Notes: a model not told the origin generated them from the letters alone. Shown: positions 27,453-36,320, counted from the first letter of the stretch. The stretch is 64,000 bases of DNA from Microbacterium sp. lyk4-40-TSB-66 (GCF_030209475.1 NZ_JARVRW010000002.1:558001-622000), one strand, 5' to 3'. Translations and numbers: made by a program.

Positions 27453-27916
27453 CACGACGACTCGGCGATGCGCGGGGTGGCGTAGAGCACGCGGGCGATG
27501 ACGTGCGCGACGTGCTCGGCGACCAGTTCGGCTTCGAACTCGGGGGTCGTCAGGGTGGGGTCGTCGTAGGGCGACACCGAGGACCGCTCGTGCAGCGCGC
27601 CGTTGCAGTGCTCGTCGTCGAGCAGATGACCGAGCTCGTGGGACGCGGCGAACTGGCGGTACAGCGGCGGGTCCGAGGCCCGGACATGGATACTGCCCTC
27701 GCGCCGATCGGCGAAGACGGTGAGGAAACCGGTGAGCGTGCCCCACTCCCGGGTGTCGGTCTCTTCGACCACGCGAAGACGGATGTCCACGGCACCCTCG
27801 ACCGCGCGGACGATGTCGTCGAAGCCCATGCCACCCGTGATGCCGGCACGCTCGACCGCGCGATCCGAGCGCGCGCGCACGCGCTGCATCATGGCCTCCC
27901 CCCGGCGGTCACTCAT
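27449..27916 (-). CDS. ImmA/IrrE family metallo-endopeptidase
   Basis: 155 residues. The zinc-protease motif HELGH occurs in QFAASHELGHLLDDEHCNG, preceded by GSIHVRASDPPLYR and followed by TPEFEAELVAEHVAHVI carrying the third acidic ligand. Members cleave partner XRE repressors to switch on a gene set, as in ICEBs1 ImmA/ImmR and PprI/DdrO. Here the XRE gene overlaps directly upstream and two further genes overlap downstream, so the likely role is to relieve repression by the neighbouring XRE protein. Small but complete for the family. Confidence 0.9.
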   Translation of the reverse strand: MSDRRGEAMMQRVRARSDRAVERAGITGGMGFDDIVRAVEGAVDIRLRVVEETDTREWGTLTGFLTVFADRREGSIHVRASDPPLYRQFAASHELGHLLDDEHCNGALHERSSVSPYDDPTLTTPEFEAELVAEHVAHVIARVLYATPRIAESSW

Positions 27917-28512
27917 CGCGTTGACGGCCCGCTGCGCAACGACTGGGCGATGGCCCGCAGGGCATCGGGAGACATCTGCCCGAGGGCCCGGAACTGGATG
28001 CTGCTGGCACCCGCGGCCCGCATGGCCTCGCGCAGCTCGAGCTCCGCCTCGGTGCGGTCGGCCACGGTCTCGTCGGTGTGGTCGGTCAAGTACTCGGTGG
28101 GGACGTCCGCCCAGTGCGTGATGAGGCGCAGCACCTCTTCGTCGAGCACCACGGTGTGGGAGGCGGCGGCGAGCAACGTGCGAGCGTTGTCGGCCAGCAG
28201 CGGATCGATCTCTTCGAGATGGCGCAACAGCTCGTCTTCGGTGGACGCCTGGCTGTCGATCAGACGTCGGACGCGGGCGACGAGCGGATCCGCGGGCACG
28301 CGCATCTCTATGCGCGTCATCGTCTCGGGGCTCGCGACCTCCTCGGGCGTGACACCGAGGGCGGCGGCGAGGGCTTCGATGTCGTTCGTGTTGTACGGCA
28401 GCGAGAATCCGGCGCGCGACTGGTAGTAGCTCTTCGTCATTCCGGCGCGACTGAGCAGCTCGCCGACGGTGAGCCCGTTGGCTCTCCGCAGGCGGTCCAC
28501 ATTCGCCACCAC
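27913..28512 (-). CDS. XRE family transcriptional regulator
   Basis: 199 residues from GTG 28512; GTG 28557 is an alternative that would be nearly leaderless from a TACGAT box just upstream. The helix-turn-helix is in VDRLRRANGLTVGELLSRAG and MTKSYYQSRAGFSLPYNTND, then IEALAAALGVTPEEV. The remaining about 120 residues are mostly helical and acidic (DELLRHLEEIDPLLADNART), likely for multimerisation or protease recognition. It heads the operon with ImmA, a membrane protein and a hydrolase, all joined by 4-nt overlaps, and is the natural substrate candidate for ImmA. Confidence 0.85.
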   Translation of the reverse strand: MVANVDRLRRANGLTVGELLSRAGMTKSYYQSRAGFSLPYNTNDIEALAAALGVTPEEVASPETMTRIEMRVPADPLVARVRRLIDSQASTEDELLRHLEEIDPLLADNARTLLAAASHTVVLDEEVLRLITHWADVPTEYLTDHTDETVADRTEAELELREAMRAAGASSIQFRALGQMSPDALRAIAQSLRSGPSTR

Positions 28513-28563
28513 TCGACGGGAGTACCGGGAGGGTGGTCCGACAGCGCCGCGACCCACGTGTCG

Positions 28564-28603
28564 ATCGTAGAGGAAACGCACCCGCCGGATGATTGTAATT
28601 ACA
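28564..28603 (-). promoter_or_regulatory. XRE operon promoter with TGTAATTACA palindrome
   Basis: On the complementary strand a TACGAT box (28569-28564) is preceded by the perfect palindrome TGTAATTACA (28594-28603). This AT-rich site stands out in a GC-rich genome and is a good candidate operator for the XRE repressor itself. Confidence 0.5.
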
Positions 28604-28791
28604 GGCAATGGACGGGTGCTATTTACGGATTGCTGTGCTTGTATGGAGCGAGACCGCGAGCGAGAGGGTCGGGGGGACCCGCCGCTCGCGCGGGCCGGAC
28701 GCATAGCGGACCGGCCCATCTCCGCGGCGGGCGCGGCGTCATCGGGGGGCGTCGCGCTCGCTCGCCCACCCGCCGCGCCCGCGGCCGAGGC

Positions 28792-30441
28792 TCAGGCGAT
28801 CCGTCGCTCTCCCGGCCGGATGACCCGCCACCACCGGTGCCCGTACCCGTCGAGCGACACATCGAAACCGCCGCGGTCGAGCGTCTCGGCACCGGAGTCG
28901 TCGAGGAGATTCACGACGCTCCACCCTTCGGCATCCGCTCCCTCGATCTCGAGGCGGAACGTGCGACCGTCGGGAGCGAAGTTGTGCGCCGCCACGAACA
29001 TGCCGAGCTCGCTCGTCACCGAGTGCGCCAGCACGCACGCGTGCGGCTGATCCAGGATGCCGAGCTCCCCCCACCCGATCTCGGGTGAGGCGCGGTAGTG
29101 CCGGACGAGGGTCTGGACGAACCGCAGCATCGAGTCGGGATCGCGGCGCTGCTGGGCCACGTTGACGTGCTGCGGGCCGAAGCCGCCGGGCACGATGTCG
29201 GCGATGAGTTCCTCGGCGGGCGAGAAGCCGGCGTCGTCGGCTCCGGTCCACTGCATGGGGGTGCGCACCGCCGCCCGGCTGCCCTCGATGGCGGGGTTCT
29301 CACCCATGCCGATCTCTTCGCCGTAGTACAGCACGGGCGCCCCGGGCAACGAGAACATGAGGCTGTAGACCATGCGGATGCGGCGCGGATCGCCCTCGAG
29401 CATCGACGGCAGGCGTCGCGTGATGCCTCGCCCGTGGATGCGCTGACCCTCCTCGGGGGCGAACGCGGCGAAGACCTCGTCACGTTCGGCCGGGCTGAGC
29501 TGGTCCAGGGTCAGCTCGTCGTGATTGCGCACGAAATTGCCCCACTGGTTGCCGCGGGCGATCGCGGGCCGCGACGCGATCGCCTCGCGCAGGGGTGCGG
29601 CATCCTGTCTCGCGAGGGCCAGGTACAGACGCTGGTTGGCGACGAAGTCGAATTGCATGGTCAACTCGTCGCCGTCGGCATCGCCGAAGAAGCGCATCTG
29701 CTCGTCGTACGGCAGGTTGACCTCGCCGAGCATCATCGCGTGGCCGCGGCGGCGCGAGACGTAACCCCGCAGCTCCCGCAGGAACTCGTGCTCGGGGCCG
29801 TCGTCGCCGTCGATGACGAACGGCACGGCATCCACTCGGAACCCGTCGATGCCGAGCTCCAGCCAGAAGCCGATGGCCTTGGCGATCTCTTCGCGCACCT
29901 CGGGGTGGTCGGTGGCGAGGTCGGGCTGGTGCCGGTAGAACGAATGCTTGTAGTACTGACCCGCCGTCTCGTCGAAGAACCAGACACCGTCTTCGACGTC
30001 GGGGAACATGCTCTCGGGGGCGTCGGCCGGAACGTCGTCGCGCCACTGATAGAAGTGGCGGTACCGGCTGTCAGGGCTCGTGCGGGCCTCCTGGAACCAC
30101 GGATGCCGGTCGGAGGTGTGGTTGACGACGAGGTCGACGATCACGCGCATGCCGCGGTCGTGCGCGGTGCGCAGCACCTCCACCATGTCGCCCAGCGAAC
30201 CGTAGCGGGGGTCGACGCCGTAGTAGTCCTCGATGTCGTAGCCGTTGTCTCGCTGCGGCGAGGGGTAGAACGGGGCGAGCCACAGGCAGGTCACGCCGAG
30301 CTCGGCGAGGTGGTCGAGGCGCTGCGCGAGACCGCGCAGGTCGCCCACGCCGTCGCCGTCGGCATCCAGGTACGTCTTGACGTCGAGGTTGTAGAAGACC
30401 GCGGTCTTCCACCACAGATCGCTCGTGTCGGTGAGCCTCAT
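28792..30441 (-). CDS. GH13 alpha-amylase family protein, trehalose synthase-like
   Basis: 549 residues from ATG 30441 (MRLTDTSDLWWKTAVFYNLD). GH13 conserved regions are intact: DLVVNHTS (region I), GFRVDAVPF (II, nucleophile Asp), MLGEVNLP (III, acid/base Glu) and NFVRNHDELTLDQ (IV). The segments YGEEIGMGENPAIEGSRAAVRTPMQW and RRLPSMLEGDPRRI are highly characteristic of TreS-type maltose alpha-glucosyltransferases, which interconvert maltose and trehalose. It lacks a maltokinase fusion. Since these enzymes vary, an alpha-glucosidase role is also possible. Confidence 0.88.
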   Translation of the reverse strand: MRLTDTSDLWWKTAVFYNLDVKTYLDADGDGVGDLRGLAQRLDHLAELGVTCLWLAPFYPSPQRDNGYDIEDYYGVDPRYGSLGDMVEVLRTAHDRGMRVIVDLVVNHTSDRHPWFQEARTSPDSRYRHFYQWRDDVPADAPESMFPDVEDGVWFFDETAGQYYKHSFYRHQPDLATDHPEVREEIAKAIGFWLELGIDGFRVDAVPFVIDGDDGPEHEFLRELRGYVSRRRGHAMMLGEVNLPYDEQMRFFGDADGDELTMQFDFVANQRLYLALARQDAAPLREAIASRPAIARGNQWGNFVRNHDELTLDQLSPAERDEVFAAFAPEEGQRIHGRGITRRLPSMLEGDPRRIRMVYSLMFSLPGAPVLYYGEEIGMGENPAIEGSRAAVRTPMQWTGADDAGFSPAEELIADIVPGGFGPQHVNVAQQRRDPDSMLRFVQTLVRHYRASPEIGWGELGILDQPHACVLAHSVTSELGMFVAAHNFAPDGRTFRLEIEGADAEGWSVVNLLDDSGAETLDRGGFDVSLDGYGHRWWRVIRPGERRIA

Positions 30442-30624
30442 GCCGTCACCCCCGTCCGGGCGTCGGTACGGCACGGAGCATGCGGGAAGGTCGTCATCGG
30501 AGCCCTCTTCTCGGGAGCGGTGGCGGCTGGTCCCCTCCGTTGTACCCATCGCAGCTGACCGCCGGCGGGCTCTTGCCTCGGACGGGGCGATGTGCGTCGT
30601 CCGGGGCGGGCGGCCGCGGCAGCG

Positions 30625-31605
30625 TCAGACGCGGCAGGACTCCCGCTCGACCAGCGACACGTCGATCACCGTGACCTCGTCGAGGCCCAGACCCGCGTCG
30701 GGCTCGAGACGCGCGAAGACCCGCTCGGCGGCGAGCGCGCCGATGCGGCGGGGGTCCTGGTCGATCACCGTGACGGCGGGGCTGAGGGTGTCGGCCATGG
30801 GGAAATCACCGAAGCCGACGAATGGCAGGGGGTTTCCGCGCAACACGTGGGCGAGCGCCATCGACGAGCGGGCGTTGGCGGAGAAGATCGCGGTGGGCGG
30901 CTCGTCGAGCGCGCGGAGTCGTCCGAGAGCGGATGCCGCCGACTCACGGTCGGACACCTGGGGGACCACCAGGCGCTCGTCGATCTCGACTCCGGCCTCG
31001 CGCTGAGCCCTTCGCCATCCTTCGACGCGCTTGGTCTCGGTGGAGAGGTGGACCCGGTCGCCGACGTAGGCGATGCGACGGTGCCCGTGCGACAGCAGGT
31101 GGGCGGTGGCGAGGTGGGCTCCGGCCTCGTCGTTCTCGGTGAAGGTGTCGGTGGTCAGACCCGCGGGGGCGCGGTCGACGAAGACGATCGGGGTATGCCC
31201 GCGCCATCTCTCGAGCCACGAGTGGTCGGTGCCGACGGGGGCGATGACGAGTCCGGTGAGTTGACGCCCCAGCAGCGATTCGAGGGCGGGGCGCTCATCC
31301 GCCGGGTCTTCGCCGAGGCTGGTGACGAGGGTGGAGAGCCCATGCCGGCGGGCGGTGTCTTCGACGGCGCGTGCGATGGCGGCGAAGAAGGGGTCGACGA
31401 CGTCGGGGACGGCCACACCGATGACCGAGGCGCGTCCCGCGCGGAAGGTGGTGGCCAGGGCGTTGGGCACGTAGTTGAGCTCGCGCATCGCGGCCTCGAC
31501 GAGCGCCCGGGTGTCGGGCAGCACGTGGGGGTCTTCGTTGAAGACCCGCGAGACGGTCTTGGTGCTCACACCGGCGCGCTGGGCGACGTCGCGCATCGTG
31601 GTCAC
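30625..31605 (-). CDS. LacI family regulator (LacI-1)
   Basis: 326 residues from GTG 31605, chosen because GGAGGT lies 5 nt upstream; ATG 31596 is too far. The HTH reads RDVAQRAGVSTKTVSRVFNED, followed by the hinge helix region NYVPNALATTFRAGRASVIG. The periplasmic-binding-like effector domain includes VAVPDVVDPFFAAIARAVED, HRRIAYVGDRVHLSTETKR, VGFGDFPMADTLSPAVTVID. It lies between trehalose-synthase-like and aldolase genes. Because GACACCGGTGAC operators occur only in this gene's surroundings and at 19.9 kb, this protein is the best candidate to bind them. Confidence 0.92.
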   Translation of the reverse strand: MTTMRDVAQRAGVSTKTVSRVFNEDPHVLPDTRALVEAAMRELNYVPNALATTFRAGRASVIGVAVPDVVDPFFAAIARAVEDTARRHGLSTLVTSLGEDPADERPALESLLGRQLTGLVIAPVGTDHSWLERWRGHTPIVFVDRAPAGLTTDTFTENDEAGAHLATAHLLSHGHRRIAYVGDRVHLSTETKRVEGWRRAQREAGVEIDERLVVPQVSDRESAASALGRLRALDEPPTAIFSANARSSMALAHVLRGNPLPFVGFGDFPMADTLSPAVTVIDQDPRRIGALAAERVFARLEPDAGLGLDEVTVIDVSLVERESCRV

Positions 31606-31817
31606 GAGGCACCTCCGGAACGTGGGCGAGTGGCGGCTTCGACGTGCAACCCTATCCGCCTGCGACCGACGGCCGCCGCCGCGTGCCGCCCGCGGATCGA
31701 CGTGCCCGTCCGCCCGGCACCGTGGCATCCAACCCCCGCCTGCACGCGCGGGATCCTCGACCGACGGGAGTCGGGCGCGGTCATGGACGTTCCCGGTGCC
31801 GGGCGGTCGGGCGCATG

Positions 31818-32705
31818 TCAGCGACCGTCGACGGCGTCGGCGAGCTCGCGCAGGCGCGGCAGCGCGCGACCGGAGAGCAGCTCTTCGCGGCGTCCAGCAT
31901 CGATCGAGAGGCTGTCCTTCCACAGCGACCGGCCGGCCATCGCGCCCGAGGCGCCGTTCGCGACGGCGGTGCGCACCTGCTCGATGAAGGTCTCATGGTC
32001 GACGCCGGCCGACAGCACGGCCCACGGCACGCCCTGGGCGACCTCGGTGACGCGGGCGCTCGCCTCGGCGGAGCCGGGGTACTGCAGCTTGAGGATCTTC
32101 GAGCCGCACGCCACCGCGAGCGCGGCACCGTCGACGACGAGGTCGGCGAACTTCGCCTTGTAGTCCTCGTCGCTCTCGTCTTCGAGCTGGTAGGTGAGCA
32201 GTTCGACGATGAGCAGCAGCCCCTCGGTCTCACACGCCTGCACGAGGTCGCGGATCTCCTGCGCGACGCGGGAGTCGGCGTCCTGCTTGTCGGGGCGCGT
32301 GTAGTAGAGCATCTTGGCGACGCTGCCGCCCATGTCGCGCACGGTGCGCGGGGTGACGCCCGGCACGAAGCGCGTGTACTTCAGGCCGTCGACGGTCTCG
32401 AAGCCCGAGGCGTCGAGCCCCACGACGAGGCCCGTCTCGCGGTCGAGCACGCCGTCGTCGACGATCTGCGGCAGGGCGACCTCCGGGTCGAGCAGGATCG
32501 CGGGCGCGTGGTTGGCGAGGTGACGCACGAGGTCGGCCTTCACCTCGGCGAGCTCCTCGCGCGAGATGGCGTCGGAGCCGTTGGGGGCGTCCTTGATGGC
32601 GGCCTTCATGCCGTTGCGCTGGTCGGCGGCGACGATGAGCATGTGCCCGTCGGGGGTGCTGATCGACTGGAGCGCGCGGCGCTCGAGCGTGGTGAGTTCG
32701 TTCAT
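31818..32705 (-). CDS. Class I aldolase, LacD/YihT (tagatose-bisphosphate aldolase) family
   Basis: 295 residues from ATG 32705 (MNELTTLERRALQSISTPDG). The TIM-barrel pattern of LacD/YihT aldolases is visible: MLIVAADQRNGMKAAI, APAILLDPEVALPQIV, GLLLIVELLTYQLED, the probable Schiff-base lysine in GSKILKLQYPGSAEAS, AVLSAGVDHETFIEQV and GASGAMAGRSLWKD. These enzymes cleave tagatose 1,6-bisphosphate or similar ketose phosphates to triose phosphates without metal. An FGGY kinase gene lies just upstream on the same strand (89-bp gap), suggesting kinase then aldolase in one pathway; the sugar is not known. Confidence 0.88.
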   Translation of the reverse strand: MNELTTLERRALQSISTPDGHMLIVAADQRNGMKAAIKDAPNGSDAISREELAEVKADLVRHLANHAPAILLDPEVALPQIVDDGVLDRETGLVVGLDASGFETVDGLKYTRFVPGVTPRTVRDMGGSVAKMLYYTRPDKQDADSRVAQEIRDLVQACETEGLLLIVELLTYQLEDESDEDYKAKFADLVVDGAALAVACGSKILKLQYPGSAEASARVTEVAQGVPWAVLSAGVDHETFIEQVRTAVANGASGAMAGRSLWKDSLSIDAGRREELLSGRALPRLRELADAVDGR

Positions 32706-32717
32706 GATCTCTCTTCT

Positions 32718-32786
32718 CTGGGGTGTGTGCGCTCGGCGGGTGCGAGCGGGGTCTGGGGTGTGTGCGCTCGGCGGGTGCGAGCGGGG
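32718..32786. repeat. Two 34-bp tandem repeats between kinase and aldolase genes
   Basis: Units at 32718-32751 and 32753-32786 (period 35 bp) share CTGGGGTGTGTGCGCTCGGC and then GGGTGCGAGCGGGG. They fill nearly the whole leader of the aldolase gene, so they would be in its 5' untranslated RNA if the two genes are co-transcribed. Confidence 0.75.
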
Positions 32787-32794
32787 GCTGGGGA

Positions 32795-34189
32795 TCAGGA
32801 GGGGACGGATGCCGAGACGAGCCGCCGCGCCATGTCGGCGGCTCCGAACGCGACGTCCTGCTCGCGGGTGGACAGGGACGCATCGGGCAGCACCTCGGCG
32901 CGGGCGCGGCGGACGCTGGCCATCCCCGCCCATCCGCCGGTGAGGGTGGAACGGGTCGCGGGTGCGACCTCGCGGTCCATCGCGGCGATGAGGGCGGAGA
33001 TCTCGTCGTTGCTGTGCCGCAGCACCGCGCCGAAGATCTCGGCCGGCGAGGCTTCGGTGTGCAGCGTCAGGCGCAGCACCCCGTCGTCGTTGCGGGCGCC
33101 GCTGACCTCGATGGCACCGGCCGGCAGCTCGCCCTCGTAGGGCAGGGCCATCACCGCGGCATCCAGCGCATCACGGCCGGCGCGGTCGCTGATCCCGGCG
33201 GCGTGAAGCGCCCGGCGCAAGAGCAGCCCGGTCTTGACGCCGGCGACGAGCACGTGCTGGCCGGGCACGACGTGGCGCACCTCGTTGATGAGCGCGTCGG
33301 CGAGGCGCTGGCGGGCGGCGAAGCCGAGGGGCGCGTCGAGCACGCGCAGCAGCACCTCGGCGGTGCCGAGCGAGACGTGGTAGCTCCCGGCATCCAATGT
33401 TCCGTTGGCCTGCGCGGCGACGAGGTGGTCGTGCCCGGCGACGGTGAGGGCCGCAGCCGCCACACGGGGTCCGAAGGTCCCGGATGCCACGCCCCAGGGC
33501 AGTCCGCCCCCGCGCAGCGGCGGGAGAAGGGCGTCGTCGACGCCGAGCGCGTCGAGCATGGCGGGCCAGGCGGCGCCGGAGTCCTGATCGATGAGCCCGG
33601 TGCGCGAGGCGAGGGACAACTCGAGGGCGACGTCTCCCCCGAGGGCCGCGACGACGAACTCGGGGAGGTCGAGCCAGCGGAGTCCGGCGAGGTCGGTCCC
33701 CTGGTCGCGCAGCCAGGCGAGCTTCGCGACGCTCACCTGGGCGCCGAGGGGGAGGCCGGTACGACCGGCGAACTCCTCGCGCACCTCTGCGGGGAAGGCG
33801 GCGATCTGGTCGAGGCCCCGCGGGTCGAACCACGCGAAGCCGGGGCCGGCGGCCGCGCCCTCGGCGTCGATCAGGATGCCGGTCTCCCCCATGCCCGCGA
33901 CGGCGAGCGAGGTCAGCGGTGCCGGCGTGAGCGGTGCCAGTTCGGCATCCACCAGATCGATGAGTCTGCGGACCGACGCGAGCAGGTCGCCAGCGTCGAT
34001 GTCGGTGGTGCCGCCTTCGCCGACGCGCCACGGCGTGGGCACCTGGGCACCGGCGATCTCGCGCTCGGCGTCGTCGATGACGAGCATCTTGATCGCGGTG
34101 CTGCCGAGGTCGATCCCGCCGTGCAGGCGTGAGGACGCGGCGGGTGCGGTGCGCGCATCGGCCAGGATCATGTCACCGGTGTCTTGCAT
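32795..34189 (-). CDS. FGGY family carbohydrate kinase
   Basis: 464 residues from ATG 34189 with AAAGGA upstream. The first about 22 residues precede the phosphate loop GGIDLGSTAIKMLVID. Other family elements: VAGMGETGILIDAEG, FAWFDPRGLDQIAAF, LTVAGHDHLVAAQANGTLDA, SLGTAEVLLRVLDAP, EVSGARNDDGVLRLTL and LTGGWAGMASVRRA. It is clearly paralogous to the kinase at 45642-47054 (same DPRG, AGHDHLV, GARNDDGVL and MDREVAP words) and less like XylB. It phosphorylates a ketose or polyol of unknown identity. An operator copy overlaps its first codons (34172-34183). Confidence 0.9.
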   Translation of the reverse strand: MQDTGDMILADARTAPAASSRLHGGIDLGSTAIKMLVIDDAEREIAGAQVPTPWRVGEGGTTDIDAGDLLASVRRLIDLVDAELAPLTPAPLTSLAVAGMGETGILIDAEGAAAGPGFAWFDPRGLDQIAAFPAEVREEFAGRTGLPLGAQVSVAKLAWLRDQGTDLAGLRWLDLPEFVVAALGGDVALELSLASRTGLIDQDSGAAWPAMLDALGVDDALLPPLRGGGLPWGVASGTFGPRVAAAALTVAGHDHLVAAQANGTLDAGSYHVSLGTAEVLLRVLDAPLGFAARQRLADALINEVRHVVPGQHVLVAGVKTGLLLRRALHAAGISDRAGRDALDAAVMALPYEGELPAGAIEVSGARNDDGVLRLTLHTEASPAEIFGAVLRHSNDEISALIAAMDREVAPATRSTLTGGWAGMASVRRARAEVLPDASLSTREQDVAFGAADMARRLVSASVPS

Positions 34190-34250
34190 GCGCGGCCGTC
34201 CTTTCCGGAACTTCTCTCAGTCCCGGAATTCCAAGCATGACACCGGTGAC
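34172..34250. promoter_or_regulatory. Two LacI-type operators in the kinase / kinase-HAD divergent region
   Basis: GTCACCGGTGTC (34172-34183, inside the first FGGY codons) and GACACCGGTGAC (34239-34250) are the same 12-mer on opposite strands, each oriented toward its own gene. The second overlaps ATGACA (34237-34242), which with TATGGT (34261-34266) 18 bp later makes a promoter whose transcript would begin at about the ATG at 34273. Confidence 0.65.
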
Positions 34251-34272
34251 TTGCTACGTCTATGGTGGGGGT

Positions 34273-35487
34273 ATGCCGACGCCGTGTCAAATGCCCGAAT
34301 CCCTCGCCGTCGTCGTCGCCGGAACCGCCGGCAGCGGCAAGAGCACGCTCGGGCGCGCGATCGCCACGAGCCTCGGAGCCCCCCTGGTCGACCTCGACAG
34401 CGTGACCACGCCGCTCCTCGACGCCCTCCCCGACGGTGTGCTCGGCGACCACTGGCTCACCTCGCCGTATGCCGCAGCGATCCGCGCCGGTCGTTACGCG
34501 GCCCTGCGTGCCACCGCCGCCGACGCCCTGTCGACCGCGGGCCGCGTCGTGGTCGTCGCGCCCTTCACCGCCGAGCTCGCGGGCGGGGCCGAATGGGACG
34601 CCCTGCGCGAGGCCCTCTCCCCCGTCGAGCCGCACGTCGTGCACGTCGACGGAGACCCCGCCGTGCTGGCATCCCGCCGCTCTTCACGCGGGGCATCGCG
34701 AGACGCGCACCGCCCCGACACCGCCCCGGTCGCCCCCGTGATCACGGTGACCGCCGTGGACGCAGAGCTCTCGACCGCGCAGCAACTGGCCCGGGTGCTC
34801 CCGGCGCTCGGGGTCCGCCGATCGATCGACAGGGGCGCCGAGATCTTCGCGCGCGAATTCGACGCCGTGCTCTTCGACCTCGACGGCACGCTGGTCGACT
34901 CCACGGCATCCGTCGTCCGCTCCTGGCGCCGGTTCGCCGAGCACTTCGAGGTGTCGATGGAAGCTCTGCACGCCAACCACGGCCAGCCCGCGCGCACGCT
35001 CGTGGGGCACCTGCTGCCCGCCGAGCGGCACGCCGAGGCGATCGCGCACGTCACCGACCTCGAGGTGACGGATGCCGTGGGCCTTCTCCCCATCCGCGGT
35101 GCCGACGCGTTCTTCGCCTCGGTGCCCGCTGAACGCCGGGCCATCGTGACGTCGGGCTCGGTGCCGATCGCGACCGCCCGTCTCGCCGCCGCCGGCTACG
35201 ACCGCCCCGCCGTGTTCGTCACCGTGGACGACGTCGTGCAGGGCAAGCCCCACCCCGAGCCGTTCCTGCTGGCCGCCACCCGTCTGGGTGTCGACCCTTC
35301 GCGTTGCCTCGTCGTCGAGGACGCCCCCGCCGGCATCGCCGCGGCGCGAGCGGCGGGGTGCGCCGTGATCGCGCTGACCGGCACCACCGCCGAGGACGAG
35401 CTCACGGCCGACCTCGTGGTGGATGGATTGGATGCCGTGCGCGTGGAGGTCGTGGCATCGGGGGCGTTGCGGGTGGTTCCGGCTTGA
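34273..35487 (+). CDS. Two-domain protein: P-loop kinase fused to HAD phosphatase
   Basis: 404 residues from ATG 34273. Residues 1-190 are a gluconokinase/shikimate-kinase-like P-loop domain: VVVAGTAGSGKSTLGRAIAT, VDLDSVTTPLLDAL, and a phospho-acceptor-side basic segment. Residues about 200-404 are a HAD domain of the beta-phosphoglucomutase/sugar-phosphatase subgroup: FDLDGTLVDSTASV (nucleophile Asp), IVTSGSVPIA (motif II), GKPHPEPFLLAATRLG (Lys), VVEDAPAGIAAARAAG. Both active sites look intact. A kinase and phosphatase in one chain is unusual. The operator upstream places it in the LacI-1 regulon; likely leaderless. Confidence 0.88.
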   Translation: MPTPCQMPESLAVVVAGTAGSGKSTLGRAIATSLGAPLVDLDSVTTPLLDALPDGVLGDHWLTSPYAAAIRAGRYAALRATAADALSTAGRVVVVAPFTAELAGGAEWDALREALSPVEPHVVHVDGDPAVLASRRSSRGASRDAHRPDTAPVAPVITVTAVDAELSTAQQLARVLPALGVRRSIDRGAEIFAREFDAVLFDLDGTLVDSTASVVRSWRRFAEHFEVSMEALHANHGQPARTLVGHLLPAERHAEAIAHVTDLEVTDAVGLLPIRGADAFFASVPAERRAIVTSGSVPIATARLAAAGYDRPAVFVTVDDVVQGKPHPEPFLLAATRLGVDPSRCLVVEDAPAGIAAARAAGCAVIALTGTTAEDELTADLVVDGLDAVRVEVVASGALRVVPA

Positions 35488-35572
35488 CCGCGTGGACGGT
35501 ACGGGTACCTGACGGTCCGTGCGGCATCGTCCGACACGACACCGGGGTTTCACCCGACTGACCCAAGCCCAC

Positions 35573-36001
35573 CTAGGGCAATGCGGGGACCGGCGCGAAG
35601 AGCGGGATGGAGAGCAGGAGACCTGCCACGGATGCGGCGGCGCAGGTCAAGACCGCAGAAGTGATGCCAGCTCCGCCGTGCTTGCGCGACCAGGCACCCA
35701 GTGACACGACGGTCAGGAGCACGACGATATGTGCCGTGACAACCGGCATGACCCCGAGCTCTCTCACGTATGAGTCGGCGTAGTCCTGCCCTGCCTGACC
35801 GCGATCCTGTCGGGCGCCTTCGACCGTCAGGCCCAGCCAGAACCAAGAAACGAACAGGACAAAACCTCCGACCGAAACGGCAACCCACCTCAGGGATTGC
35901 ATCTCGATTCGTCGGTCGGTTCTGGCGCCGCCCGTCGAGCCGTCACCACGTGACCCGTCACGCTCAACGGGCGAGCCCGAGGCTGAGGGGGGAGGTGTCA
36001 T
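35573..36001 (-). CDS. Hypothetical membrane protein
   Basis: 142 residues from ATG 36001 (MTPPPSASGSPVERDGS); longer upstream readings run antisense through the neighbour. A polar 30-residue head is followed by three hydrophobic segments: WVAVSVGGFVLFVSWFWLGL, VVTAHIVVLLTVVSLGAW and ITSAVLTCAAASVAGLLL. Between the first two is GARQDRGQAGQDYADSYVRE, probably extracytoplasmic. I do not recognise a family. It starts 10 bp after the stop of the next upstream gene on the same strand, so the two may be co-transcribed. Codon bias is weaker than in flanking metabolic genes. Confidence 0.6.
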   Translation of the reverse strand: MTPPPSASGSPVERDGSRGDGSTGGARTDRRIEMQSLRWVAVSVGGFVLFVSWFWLGLTVEGARQDRGQAGQDYADSYVRELGVMPVVTAHIVVLLTVVSLGAWSRKHGGAGITSAVLTCAAASVAGLLLSIPLFAPVPALP

Positions 36002-36011
36002 GACCACGAAG

Positions 36012-36320
36012 CTACTCGAAGGCGCAAACCGATCGGCTTCGCAGTATCGGCCCGTCGTCGGTCTCTTCACGAGCTGCTCTGAGCGTCCTCGTCTGACCCG
36101 CGTTGCGTTCACCGGGGATTGATGCCCGTAACATCCTGACGATGTTGCCCTCGACGAGGACCGGCACGAAGTCACGTAGCTGCACCTGGCCGAATCGGCT
36201 GACCTCTCCTGCGATGAGGTCGACAAGCGTGTCCTCAGCTACAGACGGGAATTGATAGGACACCCGCATAAGGACGTGAAGAAGCGCCTCGTACTCGTCT
36301 GCCGGGTCCGTAACGCTCAC
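36012..36320 (-). CDS. Small three-helix-bundle-type protein A
   Basis: 102 residues. The core (residues about 8-65) has the pattern EYEALLHVLMRVSYQFPSVA, EDTLVDLIAGEVSRFG, and the conserved RDFVPVLVEGNIVRML. The same arrangement occurs in the divergent 68-residue protein at 36434-36640 (RLEERYPHHHIETIRAAV and KDFVPLFIEREARARL). This resembles the short actinobacterial three-helix bundle dimerisation proteins, whose role is unknown. The C-terminal 35 residues are polar and arginine-rich and contain a near copy of the CAAACCGATCGG palindrome seen at 36953. Paralogy with the neighbour is clear from the shared motif. Confidence 0.7.
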   Translation of the reverse strand: MSVTDPADEYEALLHVLMRVSYQFPSVAEDTLVDLIAGEVSRFGQVQLRDFVPVLVEGNIVRMLRASIPGERNAGQTRTLRAAREETDDGPILRSRSVCAFE

